A DNA stretch of 64,000 nt from Desulfobulbaceae bacterium (GTDB lineage: Bacteria > Desulfobacterota > Desulfobulbia > Desulfobulbales > Desulfocapsaceae): NCBI GenBank assembly GCA_011390165.1, contig JAABSV010000005.1, forward strand, positions 1 through 64,000, read 5' to 3'. The number at the start of each line of letters is the position of its first letter. The stretch's first letter is position 1. The notes beneath the pieces were generated by a model that saw only the letters and a list, made by a program, of their open reading frames with translations, had not been told where the DNA came from and ran no database searches. Made by a program: the position numbers and the translations under genes. Positions 27,720 to 37,193 of this stretch are shown here, one piece after another.

Positions 27720-28679
27720 TTACCTGCCTCGCCGACGAACGGCATGGTAGCGAAGCAACCGCACCAGCAGGTAGGTGACCAGCAGCGAGAAGAGAATGCG
27801 CCCCCAGAGAATTCCAGCGAACCTGCCGCCAATAGCCGCCATGACCAGGGTGTCCTCCACCAGACCATGGCAGAGACCCATCAAGACCATGGAGTTGAAC
27901 ACCTCCTCCTTTTCCAGCTTGCCGGTAGTTGTTTCCCGAATGATCAGGGCCCCGCCGTAGCCGATGCCCATGATCATCCCGACCACCGTGATCGGCGCCG
28001 CCTGCCGGCCCATGCCGAACCAGGGCAGAACCGGGGCCAGCACCCGTTCCAGCAGATCAAGCAGCCCAATAACTCGAAACAAGCGCATGCCGAGGACGAC
28101 GGCAAAGATAATGACGACGATCATCGCCAGATTCTGCACCTGGTTCTGGGCCCACTGATCCAGGCCGGCCGAGGGGGCCGAGCCCTTGAAAAACATGCTG
28201 GCCGGCTCCTGCCAGAGGGAAAAGATCCGGCAGAGCTGGTTCAACAACCAGCCATACAACAGTGCCCCAAGGAGTCGTACCAGGGCGATGGGGAGCAGCC
28301 GGGCCCCGGCCCGGCTGCTGACACTCAGTTCTATGGGCAGGGCATGGGCGATAAGTATCACCGAACAGAGGACGGTGACCTGCGCCGAGGTCAGTTCCAG
28401 CCCCGGGGCGAGGGCGGCGAAGACCGCTATGCCGGCATAGAGGGTGGTAAACATGGCCGTCGCCCAAACCAGCCCGAGCGAGCCGGGCAGACCGAGCAGG
28501 GCCATCACCGGCTCAAGCAGAGTACTGAGAGAGTTGATCAGACCCAGCTCTGTGAGGATTTTCGTACCGATCACCACCGGAATGGTGATTTTGATCAGCT
28601 CCCAGCTGGTCAGCCAGGTCTCCCGCACTAGCGACAGGCAGGCACCCGCCAGCCGGCTACCCTTGCCAGTCTGCGCCAT
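27720..28679 (-). CDS. Nucleoside-recognition (Gate) domain membrane protein
   Basis: 319-aa integral membrane protein with about eight hydrophobic segments in two related halves, as in Gate/nucleoside-recognition proteins (also found in FeoB and spore maturation proteins). Conserved segments: KITIPVVIGTKILTELGL, LCSVILIAHALPIELSVSSR, and GMIMGIGYGGALIIRETTTG with the following MGLCHGLVEDTLVMAAIGG. The substrate is unknown. The ATG at 28679 has GGAAGAGTGG; 29 additional in-frame codons upstream are polar and unlike the family. It starts 27 nt after the small Cys protein gene. Confidence 0.85.
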   Translation of the reverse strand: MAQTGKGSRLAGACLSLVRETWLTSWELIKITIPVVIGTKILTELGLINSLSTLLEPVMALLGLPGSLGLVWATAMFTTLYAGIAVFAALAPGLELTSAQVTVLCSVILIAHALPIELSVSSRAGARLLPIALVRLLGALLYGWLLNQLCRIFSLWQEPASMFFKGSAPSAGLDQWAQNQVQNLAMIVVIIFAVVLGMRLFRVIGLLDLLERVLAPVLPWFGMGRQAAPITVVGMIMGIGYGGALIIRETTTGKLEKEEVFNSMVLMGLCHGLVEDTLVMAAIGGRFAGILWGRILFSLLVTYLLVRLLRYHAVRRRGR

Positions 28680-28705
28680 CTTCCACTCTTCCCGTTCCCG
28701 GCCCT

Positions 28706-28909
28706 TCAACTCTGCCCATCGCCGCCACGGCCGGAAAGCCCTTTTTTCTGTTTGTAGAGCTGGCAACAGAGCCCGGAACTGGCCAATACCACTTGCGCCG
28801 GGTTGTACCGGCTCTTAAACCCCATGGCCCGGCAGCCATAGGGCCGGCGGGCGTCATAGGTGATGAAATAGTGCACGCACTGCAGACAATTGGGGTGTTC
28901 GACCGCCAT
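28706..28909 (-). CDS. Small conserved Cys-rich protein
   Basis: 67 aa, soluble. It opens EHPNCLQCVHYFITYDARRP, then YGCRAMGFKSRYNPAQVV, and has a later Cys pair LCCQLY. The CxxC plus further Cys residues suggest a zinc or Fe-S knuckle. I believe similar short proteins occur in other deltaproteobacteria but cannot name a function. It lies between sixA and the Gate-domain gene with gaps of 11 and 26 nt, so it is in the same transcript. Confidence 0.72.
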   Translation of the reverse strand: MAVEHPNCLQCVHYFITYDARRPYGCRAMGFKSRYNPAQVVLASSGLCCQLYKQKKGLSGRGGDGQS

Positions 28910-28920
28910 TGCCGCCCCCG

Positions 28921-29430
28921 TCAGCCTGCGGAGGCATCCCGCCAGCGCGCGGGAAAATCAAAAAAAAGCAGTTTTCCACCCCCTTCTGCGGCAGTAAAGG
29001 GCTCCTGCCCGGAGTACTCCAGCCCCACTACGCCGCAGGTCGGAATATTGCCAAAGCGACTGCCGGTGAGAAACTCGGCCACCTCGGTGATAGCCGGGTT
29101 ATGACCGACCAGGAAGAGGACGTCGACTTCCGCTGCCAGCCGAACAAGCAACTCCAGGTACGAGGCAGGGCTGCCGAAATAGAGATCGTCGTGCCAGCGG
29201 AGGAGCGTCTCTTTTCCCCCACAACCACGGGCAATTTCCTTGGCCGTCTTTCTGGTTCTTTTTGCCGGGCTGGCCACGATAAGGTCCGGCTGGACAGCCA
29301 TTGCCGCCAGCCGGAGCCCCATCTCCCTGGCGTTCTTCTTTCCCCGCCCGTTGAGGGGCCGCTGCAGGTCATCCAACTGCGGCTGACGCCAGCTTGATTT
29401 GGCGTGGCGGATGAGAAAGAGCTGTTTCAT
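28921..29430 (-). CDS. sixA: Phosphohistidine phosphatase, SixA family
   Basis: Histidine phosphatase of 169 aa. The N-terminus KQLFLIRHAKSSW contains the RHxxS catalytic His motif with the SSW typical of SixA-like proteins. IVASPAKRTRKTAKE holds the second conserved Arg; LVGHNPAITEVAEFL holds the catalytic GHNP His. Likely removes phosphate from His residues of phosphotransfer proteins. Located between argJ and the small Cys protein, same strand. The symbol reflects family, not proven equivalence to E. coli SixA. Confidence 0.9.
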   Translation of the reverse strand: MKQLFLIRHAKSSWRQPQLDDLQRPLNGRGKKNAREMGLRLAAMAVQPDLIVASPAKRTRKTAKEIARGCGGKETLLRWHDDLYFGSPASYLELLVRLAAEVDVLFLVGHNPAITEVAEFLTGSRFGNIPTCGVVGLEYSGQEPFTAAEGGGKLLFFDFPARWRDASAG

Positions 29431-29470
29431 GGTTGCACTCCAGGGAACGAGGCTGGGCCTGGCTACCCCG

Positions 29471-30658
29471 TCAAGAACGGTAATCGGCGTTAATTTTTAC
29501 ATAATCAATGGAAAAATCGCAGGTAAATATCTCTTCGCAACTGGCCCCGTCCTGCAGGTCAATGGTGACAGCAAAGGACTTTTCCCGCAGCACTTTGGTG
29601 GCGGCAGCCTCGGCCTCCCTGCCCAGCCCAAGGCCATTTTTGACCAGCATGACATCAGCAAAGGAAATGTTCACCCGCTCGGGGGAAAACTTCACCCCAG
29701 CCCGCCCCATTGCCGCGATGATCCGTCCCCAGTTGGCGTCTTCACCAAAAAAGGCGGTCTTCACCAGATTGGAGTTGGCCACCGTCCGGGCGATCTTTTC
29801 GGCATCGGCAGCCTCTTTTGCGCCACAGACTCGTATGGTGATACATTTGCTCGCCCCTTCGCCATCGGCAACGATCTGCAGGGCAAGATCACGACAGAGC
29901 GTTTCCAGGCCATCCTGAAAGGCCTGCAGGTCTTCACCACTGTCAATCCAGCGGTTCCCGGCGGCGCCGTTGGCCATCACCAGCACCGTGTCGTTGGTAC
30001 TGGTATCCCCGTCAATGGTTATCCGATTGAAGGTGCGGGCCACAGCCTGGACCAGGGCGTGGTGCAACTCCGGAAAGCTGATCCGTGCATCGGTACAGAC
30101 AAAGGCCAGCATCGTCGCCATGTTCGGCATGATCATCCCTGCCCCCTTGGCCATCCCGATCAGCCGCACCTGCCGGTCGCCGATCTGCACGGTAGTATGG
30201 GCAGTCTTCGCTACGGTGTCGGTGGTCATGATTGCCCTGGCCACCCGTGGCAGATCATCCGGGGAGAGTCCCGCCGCCAACTGGCCGCAATACTTCTGGA
30301 ATGCCGGGATATTCAACTGTTCACCGATTACCCCGGTGGAAACAGGCAGGACCTGTTCCTGATCGATGCCAAGTTCGGCGGCGATCAGGGCGCAGCTCTG
30401 TCGTGCCGCCCGCAGCCCCTCCTCGCCGGTACAGGCGTTGGCACAGCCACTGTTGACCAGAATCGCCTGGGCCTCTCCCTTTTTCAACCGCTCGATGCCG
30501 AGCCGAACCGGGGCCGCCTTGATTTGATTGGTGGTGAACACCCCAGCGGTAACAGCGGGACGGTTGCTGAACACCAGCCCGAGATCAAGCCGGTCAGGAT
30601 ACCGAACCCCGGCCGCCACTGCAGAAAAGGAAAAACCTTCAATCTTCAAGAAATCCAC
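29471..30658 (-). CDS. argJ: Bifunctional glutamate N-acetyltransferase / ornithine acetyltransferase
   Basis: Recycles the acetyl group in arginine synthesis, moving it from N-acetylornithine to glutamate; some members also use acetyl-CoA. 395 aa with self-cleavage site KGAGMIMPNMATMLAFV, where the Thr of MATML becomes the catalytic N-terminus of the beta chain. Other signatures: AVTAGVFTTNQIKAAPV and ILVNSGCANACTG. A GTG start at 30658 follows GGAGAGAG. First gene of a minus-strand run continuing with sixA. Confidence 0.95.
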   Translation of the reverse strand: MDFLKIEGFSFSAVAAGVRYPDRLDLGLVFSNRPAVTAGVFTTNQIKAAPVRLGIERLKKGEAQAILVNSGCANACTGEEGLRAARQSCALIAAELGIDQEQVLPVSTGVIGEQLNIPAFQKYCGQLAAGLSPDDLPRVARAIMTTDTVAKTAHTTVQIGDRQVRLIGMAKGAGMIMPNMATMLAFVCTDARISFPELHHALVQAVARTFNRITIDGDTSTNDTVLVMANGAAGNRWIDSGEDLQAFQDGLETLCRDLALQIVADGEGASKCITIRVCGAKEAADAEKIARTVANSNLVKTAFFGEDANWGRIIAAMGRAGVKFSPERVNISFADVMLVKNGLGLGREAEAAATKVLREKSFAVTIDLQDGASCEEIFTCDFSIDYVKINADYRS

Positions 30659-30983
30659 GCACTCTCTCCACTTCCTGCTTCCTGCCGCTGGGTCGGCGCG
30701 GCGGCCGCGACATCGGGGGAACCGCTTCTTCCCGAAGGCCGGATTTCACTTTCCGGGGGCGATGGCCTTGCCACCGCCTGCGAAAGGAAAATAGCTCTAC
30801 CACTCATCCGGGCGATTATGCTACATTTACCCATCCATGGCAATGGCTGAACGCAGCAGCCGGCCGATTTGTCGTCGGCAAAGGCCGGTTCATACGGAGT
30901 ACTGAGCGCCGGAGCGGTGAGCTGCATACCGGCTGCAGGCTCTTTCTTCCCATTCTTCCGAAGATGTCCGAGAGACGAGAAAC
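30659..30983. other. Divergent promoter region, argJ/cls
   Basis: 325 bp with no supported gene. It must contain promoters for the leftward argJ run and the rightward cls run. I see no clear -35/-10 pair or strong repeat. Confidence 0.5.
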
Positions 30984-32483
30984 ATGGTTGAAACCGTCGG
31001 TGATTACAGCCTCCTTTCCACCCTGCTGTTCCTTACCGACCTGTTTATCCGCCTCAGCCTGTCGCTGCGGGTGATCATGCGTAAACGCCCCTATGGGGTT
31101 TCCCTCGCCTGGCTGATCATCATTTTGCTTCTTCCCTTTGTCGGTGGATTTTTCTATCTCCTCTTCGGTGAAAACCGTATCCCGGAGCGGCGCACGGAAC
31201 GGGCCCGGCTCTCCCATGATCTCTACCAACAGTGGCTAAAGACCCTGCGCACCCGGGCGCCAGTCTCCTGGTGTGACCCTCTTCCGGAATGCGCCTCCCT
31301 GCACCGTCAGGCGGAAACCCTGGCCGGACTGCCGGCCATGGCCGGGAACAGCCTGCTCCTTCTCACCAAGCCGAACGACATCCTCGACGCGATTATCGAA
31401 GCGATTGCCGAAGCGACCTCAACCTGCCATCTCCAGTTCTATATCTGGGAGGATGGCGGCCGGGTTGACCGGGTTGTCGAGGCCCTGCTGGCGGCATCTG
31501 CAAGGGGGGTGGTCTGCCGTCTGCTCCTCGACGCGGTGGGCAGCCGCACCTTTCTGCGCAGCCAAAAGGCCAAGGCCCTTGGGCAGGCGGGAATCCAGAT
31601 TCGTGCCTCTCTGCCGGCCGGCATCATCAAGGCCCTCTTCTGGCGGATCGATATCCGCAACCACCGAAAGATTGTCGTGATCGACGGAGAAACCGCCTTC
31701 ACCGGCAGCCAGAACATGGTGGACCCGGATGTTTTTAAAACTGATGCCGGAGTCGGTAACTGGGTCGACGTTATGGTCAAGGTGCGGGGACCGGTAGTGG
31801 AAAGCCTGGCGGGAACCTTTCTCAGCGACTGGTTCCTTGAGACGGAACAGGGGCGGCTCAACCCACAGCTCCTCCTCCAGGAAAGCGACCGGATTCTTGC
31901 CGGCAGCGACATTAAGGCCTGCCCTCCGGCCGGCAACATGGCGGTACAGCTGGTCCCTTCCGGGCCAGGCTTTGTTCCGGAAACCATCCACAGCCTGCTG
32001 CTCACCACCATCTACACCGCCCGCCAGGAACTCCTTCTAACCACCCCCTATTTCATCCCCGACGAGCCCCTGCTGGCCGCCCTGAAGGCGGCAGCCCAGC
32101 GCGGGGTGACCGTCCAGATCATCGTTCCGGCCAGAAACGACTCCCGTCTGGTCCGCTACGCCAGCCACGCCCGCTACGAGGAACTGGTTGATAACGGGGT
32201 GGAGCTGTACCTCTTCCACGGCGGCCTTCTCCACTCCAAGACCATCACCGTGGACCGCAGATTTTCCCTGTTCGGCTCGGTGAATCTGGACATGCGCAGC
32301 TTCTGGTTGAACTTTGAAGCGACCCTGTTCATCTACGATACCCCCTTCACCGACCAACTCCGGCTCCTCCAGAAGGAGTATATGCGCCGTTCCAGCCGGC
32401 TCGATCTGGTATCCTTCAACAGGCGAAGCGGCTTTGAGAAGTTCAAGGAGAACGCCGCACTGCTCATTTCCCCCCTCCTCTGA
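30984..32483 (+). CDS. cls: Cardiolipin synthase, phospholipase D family
   Basis: Condenses two phosphatidylglycerol molecules into cardiolipin at the inner membrane. 499 aa. Two N-terminal hydrophobic segments (about residues 10-30 and 42-62, the latter with PFVGGFFYLLFGENR) anchor it. Two HKD motifs are intact: NHRKIVVIDGETAFTGSQN and HSKTITVDRRFSLFGSVNLD. Length and layout fit ClsA/Cls. Its stop overlaps the next gene's start (TGATG). Confidence 0.94.
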   Translation: MVETVGDYSLLSTLLFLTDLFIRLSLSLRVIMRKRPYGVSLAWLIIILLLPFVGGFFYLLFGENRIPERRTERARLSHDLYQQWLKTLRTRAPVSWCDPLPECASLHRQAETLAGLPAMAGNSLLLLTKPNDILDAIIEAIAEATSTCHLQFYIWEDGGRVDRVVEALLAASARGVVCRLLLDAVGSRTFLRSQKAKALGQAGIQIRASLPAGIIKALFWRIDIRNHRKIVVIDGETAFTGSQNMVDPDVFKTDAGVGNWVDVMVKVRGPVVESLAGTFLSDWFLETEQGRLNPQLLLQESDRILAGSDIKACPPAGNMAVQLVPSGPGFVPETIHSLLLTTIYTARQELLLTTPYFIPDEPLLAALKAAAQRGVTVQIIVPARNDSRLVRYASHARYEELVDNGVELYLFHGGLLHSKTITVDRRFSLFGSVNLDMRSFWLNFEATLFIYDTPFTDQLRLLQKEYMRRSSRLDLVSFNRRSGFEKFKENAALLISPLL

Positions 32484-33241
32484 TGGTGACACCAGTGCAG
32501 CCCTGCAAAATTCTCCTTTTGGCCGACATCCACGGCAACTACCCGGCACTGACTGCAGTTGGCCGACATTTCGCCGGCGAATCTTTCGCCCATATCATCC
32601 ACTGCGGCGATGCCCTGGTCTACGCCCCCTTTGCCAACGAGACCATCAACTGGCTGGCGGCGCAGGGGGCAATAACCATCCTCGGCAACACCGACCGAAA
32701 GGTAAAGAAGCTGCTCACCGGCAAAAGCTTCAACAAACCGCGCCAGGCGGATAAACGGTTGATGTACAGCAGCACTGCCGACAGCCTGTCGGCAGCGAAC
32801 CGGGCTATCCTGCTGAGTTGGCGCAAATCGGCCCGGCTCCAGCTGCCTCCGGGCGGTGGCGGACAAGTCGGGATAACCATCGGTATCTTCCACGGCAGCC
32901 CGACCGACCCGGAAGAGTTTCTCTTTGCCGACACCCCGGCAGAGCGCTTTCGCCACCTTGCTGCCAGCGCCGATTGTGACATCGTCGTTACCGGCCACTC
33001 CCACAGCCCCTACCACCTAATCCATCGCGGGGTACACTTTGTCAACCCCGGCTCAGTGGGGAGAATGTTCGATGGCGATCCGAGGGCGAGTTGTGCCATT
33101 CTGACCATCTCCGGCACTGCTATCAGCGTTGCGCTGTACCGTATTGCCTACGATATTGCCGCCACCGTGGCCGCCCTCCAACTGGCAGGGCTGCCAGCGA
33201 TTTATGGGCAAATGTTCAAGAGTGGGAGAAAATTGAATTAA
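32483..33241 (+). CDS. YfcE-type metallophosphoesterase
   Basis: Cytoplasmic calcineurin-like phosphodiesterase of 252 aa. Metal ligands are in order: LLADIHGN (D, H), HCGDA (D), LGNTD (N), FHGSP (H) and GHSH (H,H). E. coli YfcE hydrolyses model phosphodiesters, but in vivo substrates are mostly unknown. The ATG overlaps the cls stop by one base, so translation is coupled. About 137 nt separate it from ppk2. Confidence 0.88.
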   Translation: MVTPVQPCKILLLADIHGNYPALTAVGRHFAGESFAHIIHCGDALVYAPFANETINWLAAQGAITILGNTDRKVKKLLTGKSFNKPRQADKRLMYSSTADSLSAANRAILLSWRKSARLQLPPGGGGQVGITIGIFHGSPTDPEEFLFADTPAERFRHLAASADCDIVVTGHSHSPYHLIHRGVHFVNPGSVGRMFDGDPRASCAILTISGTAISVALYRIAYDIAATVAALQLAGLPAIYGQMFKSGRKLN

Positions 33242-33378
33242 TTTTGCAATCCGGCAAACAATCCTGGTATGATCGCCAGACACTCCCGCTGGCAGGGGGG
33301 GGGACAGCCGCAGTCGGCCGGCCAAGCGGTGCCTGTCTGTCTCAACATCAACCTTTAAGAACCGGAGAGGAAAGGACG

Positions 33379-34302
33379 ATGGCCAAAAAATGCAGTGGCA
33401 AGAAAGGCGACCCGAAAGGGGAAAAACAGCAGAATCCGGAGCTCAGGTTGCTCGAAGAGACCGCCTATAAGAACCTCAACACCCAGGAAGGTGAGAAACG
33501 AACCGCCATCTGGATAAAAAATTACCAAATAGAGTACGAGATTGAACTGAAAAAACTGCAGATCGAGCTGATGAAACTGCAAAGCAGCATGCAGTTCAAC
33601 GGGCAGCGGGTGCTCGCCCTCTTCGAGGGGCGCGACGCCGCCGGCAAGGGGGGGACGATCAAAAGGATTATCGCCCACCTTAACCCTCGCTACGCCCGGG
33701 TCATCGCCCTCACCAAGCCAAACGAAACCGAATTGAGCCAATGGTACTTCCAGCGCTACGTCGCCCATCTGCCGGCAGCCGGCGAAATTGTCATCTACGA
33801 CCGGAGCTGGTACAACCGGGCAATGGTCGAACCGGTCATGGGGTTCTGCACCGACGAGCAGAACAAGCGTTTCCTGAAGGATGTGCCGCTCTTTGAGGAG
33901 ATGCTGGTGAAGGACGGCATCAAATTGTTCAAGTTTTACTTTTCGGTCTCCAAGGAGGTGCAGAAGGAGCGCTTCGAATCGCGTAAGCTCGACCCACTGA
34001 AACAGTACAAGCTCTCCCCGGTGGACAACCTTGCCCAGAAGTACTGGAACCAGTACTCAATCCGCAAGTTCCAGATGCTTTCCGAAACCAACCGGACCCT
34101 CTCACCCTGGACGATCATCCGTTCCGACAACAAGAAGAAGGCCCGTCTCAACTGCATCAAGCACATCCTCTCGACCTTGGACTACGACGACAAGCTGCCG
34201 GCCGAGGAACTTGCTCCCGATCCGAACCTGGTGGTCTCGGGGATTGATGAGCTGCGACATATGGAAGAAAATCTCATGCAGCCAAAACAGCTGCACGGCT
34301 AA
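33379..34302 (+). CDS. ppk2: Polyphosphate kinase 2
   Basis: Transfers phosphate between polyphosphate and nucleotides; PPK2 usually favours NTP formation from polyphosphate. 307 aa, one PPK2 domain. Walker A is EGRDAAGKGGTIKRI, the lid/Walker B region contains VIYDRSWYNRAMVEPVMGFC, and PWTIIRSDNKKKARLN is conserved near the C-terminus. The basic N-terminal tail (KKCSGKKGDPKGEK) is common. ATG 33379 follows GGAGAGGAAAGG; an upstream in-frame extension lies inside the metallophosphoesterase gene and is rejected. It converges with secA, 8 nt apart. Confidence 0.93.
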   Translation: MAKKCSGKKGDPKGEKQQNPELRLLEETAYKNLNTQEGEKRTAIWIKNYQIEYEIELKKLQIELMKLQSSMQFNGQRVLALFEGRDAAGKGGTIKRIIAHLNPRYARVIALTKPNETELSQWYFQRYVAHLPAAGEIVIYDRSWYNRAMVEPVMGFCTDEQNKRFLKDVPLFEEMLVKDGIKLFKFYFSVSKEVQKERFESRKLDPLKQYKLSPVDNLAQKYWNQYSIRKFQMLSETNRTLSPWTIIRSDNKKKARLNCIKHILSTLDYDDKLPAEELAPDPNLVVSGIDELRHMEENLMQPKQLHG

Positions 34303-34310
34303 ACCGCAGC

Positions 34311-36866
34311 TCAGGTCTCCCGGCCGCAACAGCGCTTGTACTTCTTTCCAGAGCCACAGGGACAAAGGGTGTTCCGGCCGATCTTGTCGCCATCGCGGCG
34401 CACCGGCTGGGCACTCTGTTCCACCGTCCCGGCGGCAGCCAGCCGGTTGATGCGCAACTGCTCCTCTTCCCGCCGCTGCCGCTCCTGGGCCTCGAGCCGA
34501 TCCACCTCCTCCTGACGCACCACCCGGACCCGCATCAGGCTGGAGATGGTCTGCATCTTCACCGTCTCCACCATGGCGGTAAAGAGGTTGAACCCTTCCC
34601 GCTTGTACTCGTTAAGGGGATTTTTCTGGCCATAGCCGCGCAGACCGATCCCCTCCTTCAGGTGGTCCATGGAGAGCAGGTGATCCTTCCAGTGGCTGTC
34701 AACGATCTGGAGAAGAATCAGCCGCTCGATCTGCCGCTGGGTCTCCAGACCATTCGCTTCCACCTGGGCCTGATAGAGCTCTTTGACATAGTTGTGGATT
34801 TTTTCCTGGAAACTCTCCAGCTTCAACCCCTGCCGTTCCTCCTCCGACCACTCCGGGGCACTGTGGAAAAGCTCACCCATCCGGGTGGTAAAACCCTGCC
34901 AGTCCCACTCCCCGGAATCGAGCCGCTCCTGATATATCTCTCCGGCCACCACCTCAACCAGATCCTCCAGCATATCCTCGATCACCGGCGCCACATCCTC
35001 GCCGGCCAGGAGGTCGCGGCGCTGCTGATAAATCACCTCCCGCTGTTTGTTCATCACATCGTCATACTCAAGCAGGTGCTTGCGGATGTCGAAGTTGTGT
35101 CCCTCCACCTTGCGCTGGGCATTCTCGATGGCCCGCGAGATCATGGTATGTTCGATGGGCTCATCCTCCTCCATACCCAATTTTTCCATGATGCCGGTAA
35201 TCCGGTCGGAACCGAAGATCCGCAGCAGGTCATCCTCCAGGGAGAGAAAGAAACGGGAAGAGCCAGGATCCCCCTGACGGCCGGCCCGGCCACGGAGCTG
35301 GTTGTCAATTCGTCTGGACTCGTGCCGGGAGGTACCGAGGATATGCAGACCGCCAACCTCCACCACCCCAGTGCCAAGCTTGATGTCGGTTCCCCGGCCG
35401 GCCATGTTGGTGGCGATGGTCACCCGCCCGAGTTGGCCGGCCCCGGCGATGATCTCCGCCTCCCGTTCATGGTGTTTGGCGTTGAGCACCTCATGCGGTA
35501 TCTTCTCCCCTTTCAACATCCCGGAGATCTTCTCCGAGACATCGATGGAGATCGTCCCCACCAGCACCGGCTGGCCGGCCCGATGGAGGTCGGCGATTTC
35601 ACGGATAACCGCCCGGTACTTGGCCGCCTCGTTCTTGTAGATGACATCGGCGTAATCAATCCGGACCATCGGTTGATTGGTGGGCATCACCACCACATCA
35701 AGGTTGTAGATCTTCTTGAATTCCGCCGCCTCGGTATCGGCGGTACCGGTCATCCCGGCCAGCTTCCGGTACATCCGGAAATAGTTCTGGAAGGTGATGG
35801 AGGCGAGAGTCTGGTTTTCCTGCTCGATTTTCACCCGTTCCTTGGCCTCCAGGGCCTGGTGCAGGCCGTCGCTGTACCGACGCCCCTCCATGGTCCGGCC
35901 GGTGAACTCGTCGACAATCACTACCTGGTTGTTGCGGACGATGTAATCGACATCCCGCTTGAACAGCACATGCGCCTTCAATGACTGGTTGAGATGATGA
36001 AGCTTCTCTATGTTGACCGGATCGTAGAGATTTTCCACCTCGAGAAGCTCTTCGGCCAAGGCCACCCCATCCTCGCTGAGTGAAACCTGACGCGACTTTT
36101 CATCGACGCTGTAGTGGCTGTCCCGGGTGAATTTGGGAATGATCCGGTCGATTTTCTTGTAGAGATCGGTGGCGATGTCGGCCGGTCCCGAGATGATGAG
36201 CGGGGTCCGCGCCTCATCGATGAGGATCGAGTCGACCTCGTCAACTATGGCGTAATGGAAGCCGCGCTGACAGAAATCCTTCAGCTCGAACTTCATGTTG
36301 TCGCGGAGGTAGTCAAAGCCGAACTCGTTGTTTGTCCCGTAGGTGATATCTTCGCCATAGGCGGCACGGCGCTGGCTGTCATCCAGCCCATGAACGATCT
36401 TGCCGCAGCCCATGCCGAGAAAACGGAAGATCTGGCCCATCCACTCACTGTCCCGGGCGGCCAGGTAATCGTTGACGGTGACCACGTGCACACCTTTGCC
36501 GGTGAGCCCGTTGAGGTAGAGCGGCAGGGTGGAGGTGAGGGTCTTCCCCTCACCGGTCTTCATCTCGGCAATCTTCCCCTGATGGAGGACGATGCCGCCA
36601 AGCAGCTGGACGTCAAAATGGCGCTCGCCAAGTGTCCGCCGCCCGGCCTCGCGGACCACCGCAAAGGCCTCCGGCAGGAGGTCGTCAAGGGGTTCACCAT
36701 TTGCCAGCCGCTCCTTGAACAGCAGGGTCCTGGCGGCGAGGGTGGCATCGTCTTGCCGCTGCACCTCTGCCTCCAGGTCGTTGATCCGCACCACCAGGGG
36801 CTTCAAACTCTTCAAATAGCGGTCATTGCTGCTGCCAAAAAATCTGGTAAGAATTTTCCCAATCAT
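34311..36866 (-). CDS. secA: Preprotein translocase ATPase SecA
   Basis: Motor of the Sec export channel. 851 aa. NBD1 has Walker [11 protein letters not shown] and the DEAD-like VDEVDS motif; the PPXD and helical scaffold follow; NBD2 includes [13 protein letters not shown] and [23 protein letters not shown]. It ends with the SEC-C zinc motif [18 protein letters not shown], which binds SecB and phospholipids in other species. Start ATG 36866 has no strong SD. It follows a small membrane protein and argS on the same strand. Confidence 0.97.
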   Translation of the reverse strand: MIGKILTRFFGSSNDRYLKSLKPLVVRINDLEAEVQRQDDATLAARTLLFKERLANGEPLDDLLPEAFAVVREAGRRTLGERHFDVQLLGGIVLHQGKIAEMKTGEGKTLTSTLPLYLNGLTGKGVHVVTVNDYLAARDSEWMGQIFRFLGMGCGKIVHGLDDSQRRAAYGEDITYGTNNEFGFDYLRDNMKFELKDFCQRGFHYAIVDEVDSILIDEARTPLIISGPADIATDLYKKIDRIIPKFTRDSHYSVDEKSRQVSLSEDGVALAEELLEVENLYDPVNIEKLHHLNQSLKAHVLFKRDVDYIVRNNQVVIVDEFTGRTMEGRRYSDGLHQALEAKERVKIEQENQTLASITFQNYFRMYRKLAGMTGTADTEAAEFKKIYNLDVVVMPTNQPMVRIDYADVIYKNEAAKYRAVIREIADLHRAGQPVLVGTISIDVSEKISGMLKGEKIPHEVLNAKHHEREAEIIAGAGQLGRVTIATNMAGRGTDIKLGTGVVEVGGLHILGTSRHESRRIDNQLRGRAGRQGDPGSSRFFLSLEDDLLRIFGSDRITGIMEKLGMEEDEPIEHTMISRAIENAQRKVEGHNFDIRKHLLEYDDVMNKQREVIYQQRRDLLAGEDVAPVIEDMLEDLVEVVAGEIYQERLDSGEWDWQGFTTRMGELFHSAPEWSEEERQGLKLESFQEKIHNYVKELYQAQVEANGLETQRQIERLILLQIVDSHWKDHLLSMDHLKEGIGLRGYGQKNPLNEYKREGFNLFTAMVETVKMQTISSLMRVRVVRQEEVDRLEAQERQRREEEQLRINRLAAAGTVEQSAQPVRRDGDKIGRNTLCPCGSGKKYKRCCGRET

Positions 36867-36929
36867 CGTATCGTCAACCGTTGGTTGTAATCCATGGAAC
36901 CCTCATCATAAACTGCCCGGGGCAGCTGG

Positions 36930-37181
36930 TCATTGGGGTGACATCTTGCCGGTGGAATTCTTCACCGCCTTCTGATCGGCCCGAATCACCTCCGGGACGA
37001 CAGCCGGAGCGGCCGTCACCATCCCCTCGTCCACCGGCCGAAGCAGTGACTGACCAGCCCAGACCCCCAGGAGAAACATCCACAAAAACAAGCAGAAGGC
37101 AACCACCCCGAGACCGGCGACGGCGCTCCAGCTCAGCTCAAATCGCAGCCGCCGGGTCTGTTTCTTTCCCCTTGCCGCCAT
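36930..37181 (-). CDS. Short single-pass membrane protein between argS and secA
   Basis: 83 aa: a basic N-terminus (ARGKKQTRRLRFEL), one long hydrophobic helix (SAVAGLGVVAFCLFLWMFLL followed by GVWAGQ), then ~40 polar residues. The N-terminal part resembles the membrane anchor of SPOR-domain proteins, a class I recall from this position after argS in related bacteria, but no SPOR domain is present. It may be a shortened descendant. It starts 12 nt after argS, so it is co-transcribed. Confidence 0.65.
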   Translation of the reverse strand: MAARGKKQTRRLRFELSWSAVAGLGVVAFCLFLWMFLLGVWAGQSLLRPVDEGMVTAAPAVVPEVIRADQKAVKNSTGKMSPQ

Positions 37182-37193
37182 TGCCGTACCAGG

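Noticed and set aside
29399-30850. A 483-codon plus-strand open frame over argJ and sixA
   Set aside because: It is antisense to ArgJ with its complete catalytic motif. The translation has no recognisable fold.
33091-33378. Extended N-terminus for PPK2
   Set aside because: It lies in the 3' part of the metallophosphoesterase gene and the gap, and contains no PPK2-like sequence.
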